Below, piece after piece: positions 1-8,539 of a DNA stretch of 64,000 nucleotides. The stretch is from Volvox africanus (lineage: Eukaryota > Chlorophyta > Chlorophyceae > Chlamydomonadales > Volvocaceae): positions 62,001-126,000 of the forward strand of contig BSDZ01000092.1 in assembly GCA_030268105.1 (NCBI GenBank), read 5' to 3'. The position numbers and the translations under genes are program-made. Position 1 is the first letter of the stretch, and each line of letters begins with the position of its first letter. The notes under the pieces are model-generated. The model was given only the letters and a program-made list of their open reading frames with translations, made no database searches and was not told the origin of the DNA.

Positions 1-392
1 ATACGGGGTTCTTATCGCCACACGGAAGCGCCCCTACATTGCCATTCAAATTACTTTGCTTCAGTGTTACAACCGGATAAAGGAAAGCTGTGAAACCTTC
101 GCCTTTAGACCTGATTATGCTCCGTCGCTCTACATAACCATAGCCCACCCTGTGTGACCCATTAACATCCTAACTAGTTATTTTAAAACCATTTTCCATA
201 ATTGCTTTCGAATTCCTTAGAGAGACTCCAAAGAACAGGCTTTGGCCTGTCAACACAACCGTTTGCCTCTAGACAAAACCTTAGTGTCGTTTATTGAGTA
301 ATACATCTCAACGATTTGCTTAGCGATAGTGCTTCATTGGACGCTTCGATTACCGGCTCCTTGACCACGACCCGGCTGTCCAGGCGTCAGCC
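1..392 (+). promoter_or_regulatory. Presumed promoter and 5' leader, unit 1
   Basis: This stretch has no supportable gene. It lies directly before the first ATG of the gene and joins the preceding spacer in the array, so it should hold the promoter and 5' UTR; that is inferred from position only. An A/T-rich TTATTTTAAAA stretch near 178-188 could serve as a TATA-like element but is not a clear consensus. A short perfect inverted repeat, ACAGGC-TTTG-GCCTGT, lies at 235-250, and TTGAG/CTCAA arms lie at 294-298 and 307-311. An in-frame TAG at 327-329 limits the gene to starting downstream. Confidence 0.4.
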
Positions 393-2924
393 ATGATCTC
401 GCTGTTGGTGAAACTGGGCTTCAAGCCTAAGGATCGTGCTTATGAGAGGATCGACACAATCTCGGACACCAACAGCACCGCTAACGATAATGACAGCGTT
501 ATGAGCAACAGCAGCTGCCTAAATGGCAAAGCTGTAGAGCAGCCTGCAGGTGGAGTGGTCGTCACTCCTTTGCGTGAACTAATGAAGAAGTTTAGCCGCA
601 AGTGGATTCCGACAGAAAAGGTGAATTCGTGTTGCTGTCTTTCCTGATGTTCAGTTCTAAGTAAGGCCAACTCCCATCAAGCCTGCCTTTCGTCGTCGTT
701 TATGTTTTCTTCGATTCCGTCTTTTTTCGGTCATTCCGTGACATCCCATCCCTTCCACCTTTTCTGTCGCAGCCTCTTCAGCGGTTCGGGAAGCTCGAGG
801 GCGAAGAATCCTTGACGTTGCAGGAGCGGTTGTCCGCGCGGCGCCTGCAAATAGCTGAGAAGGGGACTCTGCTTAAGGTCCTGCTATCCTGGGTGAGTTT
901 GAGCTGATCAGGAGTTTGCTCCAGCAGTGGTGATGGGTGTTGAGATGCCTTGGGGGTCGCTTGTCTGACAGTCGCTCGATGTGATTGGGCCATGCGCCGA
1001 CCCGCACCGCTTGCTGACTATCGACCAACGTGTCGACCCCCCGTCTTTTGCGTGCGCACAACAGAAGGGCGCGCCCGAGAATCTTCACCAGGCCGGAGCC
1101 CAACTGGAAGCCCAGCCAGTTCCAGCAGCGCAGCAGGTGGTGGGTCAGACCTGACGCCTGAGGGGGTTCCGGGGAGGAGGTCGCCTTTCTCATACCAGTG
1201 CGCGGCTTGTGCTGCACTGTGTTGGTTGCAAAGTGCCTGCAGGAAAGCGCTTCTCAGGGGAGGCGAATGGGGAACATGGTTTCCGAGGGGAGGGGAGACG
1301 GACGGAGGGAGTTGCCCGAGGGGTGGGCTCATCATACATGTCGTTATTTTGTCGTCGTTCAGATGTCGCCGAAACTAATTTGTGTACATGCGCTTGTGTT
1401 TGGACGTCCAATACCCCCTCGGAAACACATCAAGATGCTTTCCGTGATGCAGATGTTCCATGTCTACGCACGTAAACGGTGCACTAACTGATGAAAAGCT
1501 TTTTTGTGTGTCTCGTTCTCTGCCAGCAGGAGCCGCAGCTGGAGAGTGAGGAGAACAACGTGCAGCAATGCGCGGGTGGCGTGATGGCCCCGTCGGGGTT
1601 GGCGGGAGCAGCGGCGGCCATTGAGCTAGCATATCAGCGGTAGGTGCAGTGTATAACTAGGTGTACGGCGGAGTGACGTGGTAGTGCGTGGCGGTCTGAG
1701 TACGTGGCGGCAAATGCATGAAGGCGTACGTGTTTCGGATGTGCGACTTCCTGTTTACCCGAAACCCACAATGCTGGGATCTCTTGCTTACACCTGCAAC
1801 CCCACCCATGCCTTTTCCATACAGGTTGGACGAGACCACCGAAGCTGAGGGCTTCGAGGGCTTCCAAGTCCAGGTGCGTGGGCAAGAAGTCATCGAAGCA
1901 ACATAGTCTTATGTATACAAAACCCGACAACTGCTGGATGTTCGCTCTTTTATCTGCAGGTGTCAGATTTGATTTCGCAACTCGAGAAGCTGAGGTCGGG
2001 GGCCGCCATGATGGAGGCCAGGAAGGGGGGCCTTTCCGGGGCCTCTACAGACCTGCAGGGCAGCAGCATCACTGCCAAATTTGCCATCATCCCTGCCGCC
2101 AGCTGTCCTGCTATGGGCGCCACGAGTCCGCCTTCTGCAGTCGAAGTCGCAGATGCTGGTGCCGCTTCCATTTTCATCAACAAGGCTGCGCAGCAACCCC
2201 AGGAGTTGTACCAACCCCTGGAGCTCACGCAGCCACCAAAACCGCACCCGAAAACCCCAGAGCGGCGTCTGCCCCCTGAGGCACGGAACTGGGGTCTGCA
2301 GGACTGCCGGTCCTGGGCGGGGGAGCAGCATTGGTCGTCCTGGGCGGAGGTTCAGGCGTTTACCAAGACGCTTGAGCCGACCCTAGCAGAAGCCATTCGT
2401 GAAGCAAGTAAGTCTGGTGGTGTGCACGTCGCGCTCCATCTCATGCTAGCTAGGTGCATGGTTGTCATTGAGGGGTTGTCATTGTGTGAGGGGTTGTGAA
2501 AAGACACCCCTGAGTCTAGGTCTGCTGACTGGTTTGGCTCCCAAGTATCCTGTTCTATCTGCTGACTCAGCAGGCAGTGGGCCTTGCCACCTGCTGTCTG
2601 CCTGCACATCTAAGCGCAGCCCACCTTACATTAATTGATTTCTGGCACAGAGACGTTCGCTCTCCCCCACACACTTTGCCCTCTTTAGGCCTCGAGCACA
2701 ATCCACTTGTTGCCTTCGGGAAGGAGCAGGCGGCAGCTCCAGCAATTTCCTATGTGCAGCTCAAGCTGATGGAGCTTTGTGGCTCCAATCGTTGGGGGAC
2801 GGCGTCCATCAAGGCCGCCTCGCTTGAGGGGCCCCGCAAGAGGCGCCCTTTCTTGGCGGCCTTCCTAAGGGCTGCCAAGGGAATCACAGAGCCGTGTGTT
2901 CAGCGTGGGGGCATTCGGCTCTGA
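393..2924 (+). CDS. Unrecognised 452-aa protein, seven exons (unit 1)
   Basis: Function unknown; I do not recognise the family. Exons: 393-620, 773-892, 972-1136, 1527-1639, 1825-1873, 1960-2407 and 2689-2924, all bounded by GT and AG. The total is 1359 nt, 452 codons plus stop, and the frame stays open across all six junctions (phases 0,0,0,2,0,1). The strongest donors are GTGAGT at 893, GTAGGT at 1640 and GTAAGT at 2408. The exon 3 donor, GTGGTG at 1137, is weak, and GTGGGT three bases on is also in frame. ATG 393 is the first in-frame ATG after TAG 327 and has G at -3. Visible features: charged N-terminal segment; helical, Arg/Leu-rich residues about 90-115; Ala/Gln-rich region about 145-210; Pro-rich stretch about 305-330; Trp 336, 344, 350 and 353; basic PRKRRP at 423-428, possibly a nuclear signal. 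No signal peptide or membrane segment is evident. Transcript data would settle the exon boundaries. Confidence 0.78.
1137..1526 (+). other. Intron 3 of the array gene (390 nt), G-rich with NAGNAG acceptor
   Basis: This is the longest intron. Its sense strand has four GGGG runs at 1257-1260, 1269-1272, 1287-1290 and 1292-1295, a possible G-quadruplex with one long loop. The 3' end reads CTCTGCCAGCAG, so splicing could end after 1526 or 1529. Both keep the frame and differ by one Gln codon. ORFs that cross this region on either strand interrupt the spliced gene and look incidental. Confidence 0.6.
2408..2688 (+). other. Intron 6 of the array gene (281 nt)
   Basis: The donor is GTAAGT and the acceptor CCCTCTTTAG. 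A nearer AG at 2649-2650 would lead to an in-frame TAG, so the 2688 acceptor is preferred. The intron holds a perfect inverted repeat at 2559-2573 (CTGCTGA-C-TCAGCAG) and a second stem, CAGCAGG 2568-2574 with CCTGCTG 2590-2596. Position 2632 is T here but G in units 2, 10, 11 and 12. Confidence 0.7.
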
Positions 2925-3366
2925 TCGAGCTGGGGCGGTTTTGCAGGAAGTGCACGCACTGATATGTACCTACTACCCTCCTTGCTAGCTAGCCGGATTG
3001 CTAGATGGTCATCTCGAGCCATCGATTTTGTTTGCCAAGTCGTGATGCTTAGCGTTGTTAAACACTGCACCCTTAATCGACGGTGACGTGGTTATTAAGA
3101 AAAGAGGGACTCAAGACACCTAGAGCGGAACTAAAGGCTCTGAGGCCTGATGGTGACCGTGACCATGGCCGTAGTAGCACCAAGGGGCGGTGACTGGCTG
3201 AATAGCGCGGCACTTTACATTACGAATGTTAGGGCTCTCGTGAGAGATGTCCGGTGTGGTGGCTTGCAGGTGGCTGCTGCGGCTTAGGCGTGATGTTAGG
3301 CTGGGGTTTGCAGGTTTGGTTAGCTTTCTCATGTACATGTTTGTTTTCGGGCACCCCCAGTTTTGT
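2925..3366 (+). other. 3' flank between stop codon and 174-bp repeats, unit 1
   Basis: No gene is supported here. It presumably contains 3' UTR, but neither AATAAA nor TGTAA occurs on the sense strand, so the poly(A) site cannot be placed. A small ORF at 3247-3489 crosses into the first 174-bp copy and has no other support. The self-complementary run CTAGCTAG is near 2985. Confidence 0.5.
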
Positions 3367-6300
3367 ATGTGGTATTCTGTGTTCTTTTTATCGTACCTAA
3401 GGCTTCATGCAGTGGAGGGGGAGGGGCTGTGGAGGTTTAAACAGCTGGTGGGCAGTCGGACTTCATCAAGTGGTATTCATAGTCAGTGAGACTCCCAACT
3501 GCACACATGGTATTTGTGCCTAGCATTTAGTCACTTAGCTATGTGATATTCTGTGTTCTTTTTATCGTACCTAAGGCTTCATGCAGTGGAGGGGGAGGGG
3601 CTGTGGAGGTTTAAACAGCTGGTGGGCAGTCGGACTTCATCAAGTGGTATTCATAGTCAGTGAGACTCCCAACTGCACACATGGTATTTGTGCCTAGCAT
3701 TTAGTCACTTAGCTATGTGATATTCTGTGTTCTTTTTATCGTACCTAAGGCTTCATGCAGTGGAGGGGGAGGGGCTGTGGAGGTTTAAACAGCTGGTGGG
3801 CAGTCGGACTTCATCAAGTGGTATTCATAGTCAGTGAGACTCCCAACTGCACACATGGTATTTGTGCCTAGCATTTAGTCACTTAGCTATGTGATATTCT
3901 GTGTTCTTTTTATCGTACCTAAGGCTTCATGCAGTGGAGGGGGAGGGGCTGTGGAGGTTTAAACAGCTGGTGGGCAGTCGGACTTCATCAAGTGGTATTC
4001 ATAGTCAGTGAGACTCCCAACTGCACACATGGTATTTGTGCCTAGCATTTAGTCACTTAGCTATGTGATATTCTGTGTTCTTTTTATCGTACCTAAGGCT
4101 TCATGCAGTGGAGGGGGAGGGGCTGTGGAGGTTTAAACAGCTGGTGGGCAGTCGGACTTCATCAAGTGGTATTCATAGTCAGTGAGACTCCCAACTGCAC
4201 ACATGGTATTTGTGCCTAGCATTTAGTCACTTAGCTATGTGATATTCTGTGTTCTTTTTATCGTACCTAAGGCTTCATGCAGTGGAGGGGGAGGGGCTGT
4301 GGAGGTTTAAACAGCTGGTGGGCAGTCGGACTTCATCAAGTGGTATTCATAGTCAGTGAGACTCCCAACTGCACACATGGTATTTGTGCCTAGCATTTAG
4401 TCACTTAGCTATGTGATATTCTGTGTTCTTTTTATCGTACCTAAGGCTTCATGCAGTGGAGGGGGAGGGGCTGTGGAGGTTTAAACAGCTGGTGGGCAGT
4501 CGGACTTCATCAAGTGGTATTCATAGTCAGTGAGACTCCCAACTGCACACATGGTATTTGTGCCTAGCATTTAGTCACTTAGCTATGTGATATTCTGTGT
4601 TCTTTTTATCGTACCTAAGGCTTCATGCAGTGGAGGGGGAGGGGCTGTGGAGGTTTAAACAGCTGGTGGGCAGTCGGACTTCATCAAGTGGTATTCATAG
4701 TCAGTGAGACTCCCAACTGCACACATGGTATTTGTGCCTAGCATTTAGTCACTTAGCTATGTGATATTCTGTGTTCTTTTTATCGTACCTAAGGCTTCAT
4801 GCAGTGGAGGGGGAGGGGCTGTGGAGGTTTAAACAGCTGGTGGGCAGTCGGACTTCATCAAGTGGTATTCATAGTCAGTGAGACTCCCAACTGCACACAT
4901 GGTATTTGTGCCTAGCATTTAGTCACTTAGCTATGTGATATTCTGTGTTCTTTTTATCGTACCTAAGGCTTCATGCAGTGGAGGGGGAGGGGCTGTGGAG
5001 GTTTAAACAGCTGGTGGGCAGTCGGACTTCATCAAGTGGTATTCATAGTCAGTGAGACTCCCAACTGCACACATGGTATTTGTGCCTAGCATTTAGTCAC
5101 TTAGCTATGTGATATTCTGTGTTCTTTTTATCGTACCTAAGGCTTCATGCAGTGGAGGGGGAGGGGCTGTGGAGGTTTAAACAGCTGGTGGGCAGTCGGA
5201 CTTCATCAAGTGGTATTCATAGTCAGTGAGACTCCCAACTGCACACATGGTATTTGTGCCTAGCATTTAGTCACTTAGCTATGTGATATTCTGTGTTCTT
5301 TTTATCGTACCTAAGGCTTCATGCAGTGGAGGGGGAGGGGCTGTGGAGGTTTAAACAGCTGGTGGGCAGTCGGACTTCATCAAGTGGTATTCATAGTCAG
5401 TGAGACTCCCAACTGCACACATGGTATTTGTGCCTAGCATTTAGTCACTTAGCTATGTGATATTCTGTGTTCTTTTTATCGTACCTAAGGCTTCATGCAG
5501 TGGAGGGGGAGGGGCTGTGGAGGTTTAAACAGCTGGTGGGCAGTCGGACTTCATCAAGTGGTATTCATAGTCAGTGAGACTCCCAACTGCACACATGGTA
5601 TTTGTGCCTAGCATTTAGTCACTTAGCTATGTGATATTCTGTGTTCTTTTTATCGTACCTAAGGCTTCATGCAGTGGAGGGGGAGGGGCTGTGGAGGTTT
5701 AAACAGCTGGTGGGCAGTCGGACTTCATCAAGTGGTATTCATAGTCAGTGAGACTCCCAACTGCACACATGGTATTTGTGCCTAGCATTTAGTCACTTAG
5801 CTATGTGATATTCTGTGTTCTTTTTATCGTACCTAAGGCTTCATGCAGTGGAGGGGGAGGGGCTGTGGAGGTTTAAACAGCTGGTGGGCAGTCGGACTTC
5901 ATCAAGTGGTATTCATAGTCAGTGAGACTCCCAACTGCACACATGGTATTTGTGCCTAGCATTTAGTCACTTAGCTATGTGATATTCTGTGTTCTTTTTA
6001 TCGTACCTAAGGCTTCATGCAGTGGAGGGGGAGGGGCTGTGGAGGTTTAAACAGCTGGTGGGCAGTCGGACTTCATCAAGTGGTATTCATAGTCAGTGAG
6101 ACTCCCAACTGCACACATGGTATTTGTGCCTAGCATTTAGTCACTTAGCTATGTGATATTCTGTGTTCTTTTTATCGTACCTAAGGCTTCATGCAGTGGA
6201 GGGGGAGGGGCTGTGGAGGTTTAAACAGCTGGTGGGCAGTCGGACTTCATCAAGTGGTATTCATAGTCAGTGAGACTCCCAACTGCACACATGGTATTTG

Positions 6301-7020
6301 TGCCTAGCATTTAGTCACTTAGCTATGTGATATTCTGTGTTCTTTTTATCGTACCTAAGGCTTCATGCAGTGGAGGGGGAGGGGCTGTGGAGGTTTAAAC
6401 AGCTGGTGGGCAGTCGGACTTCATCAAGTGGTATTCATAGTCAGTGAGACTCCCAACTGCACACATGGTATTTGTGCCTAGCATTTAGTCACTTAGCTAT
6501 GTGATATTCTGTGTTCTTTTTATCGTACCTAAGGCTTCATGCAGTGGAGGGGGAGGGGCTGTGGAGGTTTAAACAGCTGGTGGGCAGTCGGACTTCATCA
6601 AGTGGTATTCATAGTCAGTGAGACTCCCAACTGCACACATGGTATTTGTGCCTAGCATTTAGTCACTTAGCTATGTGATATTCTGTGTTCTTTTTATCGT
6701 ACCTAAGGCTTCATGCAGTGGAGGGGGAGGGGCTGTGGAGGTTTAAACAGCTGGTGGGCAGTCGGACTTCATCAAGTGGTATTCATAGTCAGTGAGACTC
6801 CCAACTGCACACATGGTATTTGTGCCTAGCATTTAGTCACTTAGCTATGTGATATTCTGTGTTCTTTTTATCGTACCTAAGGCTTCATGCAGTGGAGGGG
6901 GAGGGGCTGTGGAGGTTTAAACAGCTGGTGGGCAGTCGGACTTCATCAAGTGGTATTCATAGTCAGTGAGACTCCCAACTGCACACATGGTATTTGTGCC
7001 TAGCATTTAGTCACTTAGCT
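3367..7020 (+). repeat. 174-bp minisatellite, 21 copies (unit 1)
   Basis: The 3654-bp block is exactly 21 x 174 bp. Copies look identical except that the first reads ATGTGGTATT where all later ones read ATGTGATATT. Each copy has a G-rich run (GGAGGGGGAGGGG; 3414-3426 in the first copy), the 8-bp palindrome GTTTAAAC (3435-3442) and the stretch TGTTCTTTTTATCG. There are no variable spacers between copies, so it is not a CRISPR array. The copies carry stops and their length is a multiple of 3, but no ORF runs through them. Confidence 0.98.
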
Positions 7021-7068
7021 GTCATAGACCTGATATAGTTTTAGTTGCATAGTTTCTTATCTGCCATT

Positions 7069-7203
7069 CATTAGTGGACCCTAACCAATAGGAGCGTGTC
7101 AAACGTGTTTGTTAGTGGATCTGAACCCTAGATGGTTGTCAACTGTTCATCATTGGATTCTATCCGATAGGAGCTTGTGAACCGTGTTTGTTAATGGATC
7201 TGA
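7069..7203 (+). repeat. Diverged 56-bp direct repeat in the spacer
   Basis: Copy A is at 7069-7124 and copy B at 7148-7203, 79 bp apart start to start. They match without gaps at 46 of 56 positions. Conserved cores are ATAGGAGC and GTGTTTGTTA, and both copies end in TGGATCTGA. This looks like an older duplication than the 174-bp repeats. The pair recurs in the other units. Confidence 0.85.
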
Positions 7204-7354
7204 TTAATGAGCTATTTAACATCCTTCTCAAGTGATTAGGCTGGTGTCATAATCTGCCATGACGACATGGCATGTGACCAGTTTATTTACAGGGGACTCT
7301 CAACTAGACATGCCTGGGACAGCACAAAGGGGGAGGGCATGCGTGCCTCTGTGG

Positions 7355-7392
7355 GCGTGTGTGTGCATATGCGTGTGTGCGCATGCATGTGC
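7355..7392. other. 38-bp alternating purine-pyrimidine tract (Z-DNA-prone)
   Basis: Purine and pyrimidine alternate without a break for 38 bases, mainly GT, GC and AT steps. Equivalent tracts are at 12544-12581, 17907-17944, 23096-23133, 28285-28322, 33475-33512, 38664-38701, 43853-43890, 49041-49078, 54231-54268 and 59246-59283. Such tracts are known to favour left-handed DNA under negative supercoiling; any role here is inference. Confidence 0.85.
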
Positions 7393-8010
7393 TGCAGGCA
7401 TGTGCAATACCATGGTGTTCGAGCCTCGCAGTTGCTCACGAGTGGACGAGCAAGCAGCAGGCCTCTCCGTGACACCACATGTAAATCGTGCGATGCCTGG
7501 ATGACCCTTTTTGAGTGTCTCAGTCTCCCCCTGAAGCAGAACAGAGGGGTGCTTTTTAGGTGTTACACTGTGGGCGACTTGTTCTGAAAACTTGGGAAGA
7601 ACTGTTTGGATTTTACTCCGCATGGAGAGCTGTATCTCCATGCAGCGCTGCACAGCCAAATTGCATTTTACTGCAGCAGGCTCTCACTAAGGTGTATGTA
7701 TGTTCATACAAGGGTTCAACAATCGTTGGCATTATGACATTATGGTGCCCCAACTTGGGCGTCCATGCCCATCATGGAGATGGCACCGGAAGGCCTTCGG
7801 CGTGCTCCATCTTTATTAATTTCAGGACACGTGATAGTGTACGGCAAGCTACCGTGGGCCACAGTCCAGTGGTCGCATTATGTAAGGAATTTCAGGACTT
7901 TAGATTCCCTACTATGGGGAAGACCAGTACTATACAAGGTGATAACCTTGCGCTCTTGGGGCCTCCGAACCGGTATTGGTGAAACACACACTTGTGCGGT
8001 GTTGATGTCT

Positions 8011-8067
8011 TTGAGCTTACGCGAGCTCAATTGTACCAATTGAAATTACAGTTCAATAGGAGCTCAA
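8011..8067. repeat. Cluster of short inverted repeats at the unit 1 spacer end
   Basis: TTGAGCT at 8011-8017 is complementary to AGCTCAA at 8024-8030 and again at 8061-8067, giving two alternative stems. CAATTG, itself palindromic, occurs twice nearby, and ATTGAA pairs with TTCAAT across ATTACAG. It lies about 480-530 bp before the next ATG. It may be a protein-binding or hairpin site, or chance. Confidence 0.45.
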
Positions 8068-8539
8068 GAAATCCTTTGCGATGAACCTACGTAATCTGTT
8101 GTTCCAATGTACGGCCCGAAGCCACGAACAGCGGACCGATTATGGTAATACGGGGTTCTTATCGCCACACGGAAGCGCCCCTACATTGCCATTCAAATTA
8201 CTTTGCTTCAGTGTTACAACCGGATAAAGGAAAGCTGTGAAACCTTCGCCTTTAGACCTGATTATGCTCCGTCGCTCTACATAACCATAGCCCACCCTGT
8301 GTGACCCATTAACATCCTAACTAGTTATTTTAAAACCATTTTCCATAATTGCTTTCGAATTCCTTAGAGAGACTCCAAAGAACAGGCTTTGGCCTGTCAA
8401 CACAACCGTTTGCCTCTAGACAAAACCTTAGTGTCGTTTATTGAGTAATACATCTCAACGATTTGCTTAGCGATAGTGCTTCATTGGACGCTTCGATTAC
8501 CGGCTCCTTGACCACGACCCGGCTGTCCAGGCGTCAGCC

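Larger units (their letters stand above)
1..8147 (+). repeat. Array unit 1 (8147 bp, expanded)
   Basis: Layout: 5' region 1-392, gene 393-2924, 3' flank 2925-3366, 174-bp repeats 3367-7020, spacer 7021-8147. It is 2958 bp longer than the standard unit, which is exactly 17 extra 174-bp copies. Confidence 0.97.
7021..8147 (+). other. Spacer downstream of the minisatellite, unit 1
   Basis: About 1.1 kb with no convincing gene. It contains a diverged 56-bp direct repeat, a 38-bp alternating purine-pyrimidine tract and small inverted repeats near the end. ORFs on both strands (the longest, 7560-7982 on +, would encode 140 aa) have no recognisable domain or splice context and overlap each other. 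No tRNA, rRNA or spliceosomal RNA was recognised by eye. Confidence 0.6.

Noticed and set aside
393..647. 84-codon single-exon gene
   Set aside because: Its last eight codons run into intron 1 after a GTGAAT donor, while splicing extends the frame to 452 codons. An intron-retained short form remains possible.
950..1378. 142-codon + strand ORF across exon 3 and intron 3
   Set aside because: It is in a different frame from exon 3 and conflicts with the continuous spliced frame.
2577..2924. 115-codon ORF as an independent gene
   Set aside because: Its last 78 codons, stop included, are exon 7. The upstream part is intron 6, and four units have a stop there.
3247..3489. 80-codon hydrophobic ORF entering the minisatellite
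   Set aside because: Its C-terminal half is the first 174-bp repeat copy, and it has no start or splice context to support it.
3367..7020. CRISPR array
   Set aside because: The 174-bp copies abut directly with no unique spacers, there are no cas genes, and the surrounding gene has spliceosomal introns.
7700..7730. tRNA-like T-arm near GGGTTCAACAATC
   Set aside because: The bases do not fit the conserved GGTTCRANYCC pattern, and no acceptor or anticodon stem could be found around it.
7560..7982. 140-codon + strand ORF in the spacer
   Set aside because: It has no recognisable domain and overlaps other ORFs. Its presence in each unit only reflects unit identity, so repetition is not evidence of coding.
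1..8147. Ribosomal or 5S RNA repeat
   Set aside because: The layout is similar, but no conserved rRNA sequence was recognised in any part of the unit.
1..8147. Transposon or retroelement unit
   Set aside because: No LTRs, terminal inverted repeats, target-site duplications or transposase or polymerase motifs are seen at any unit junction.
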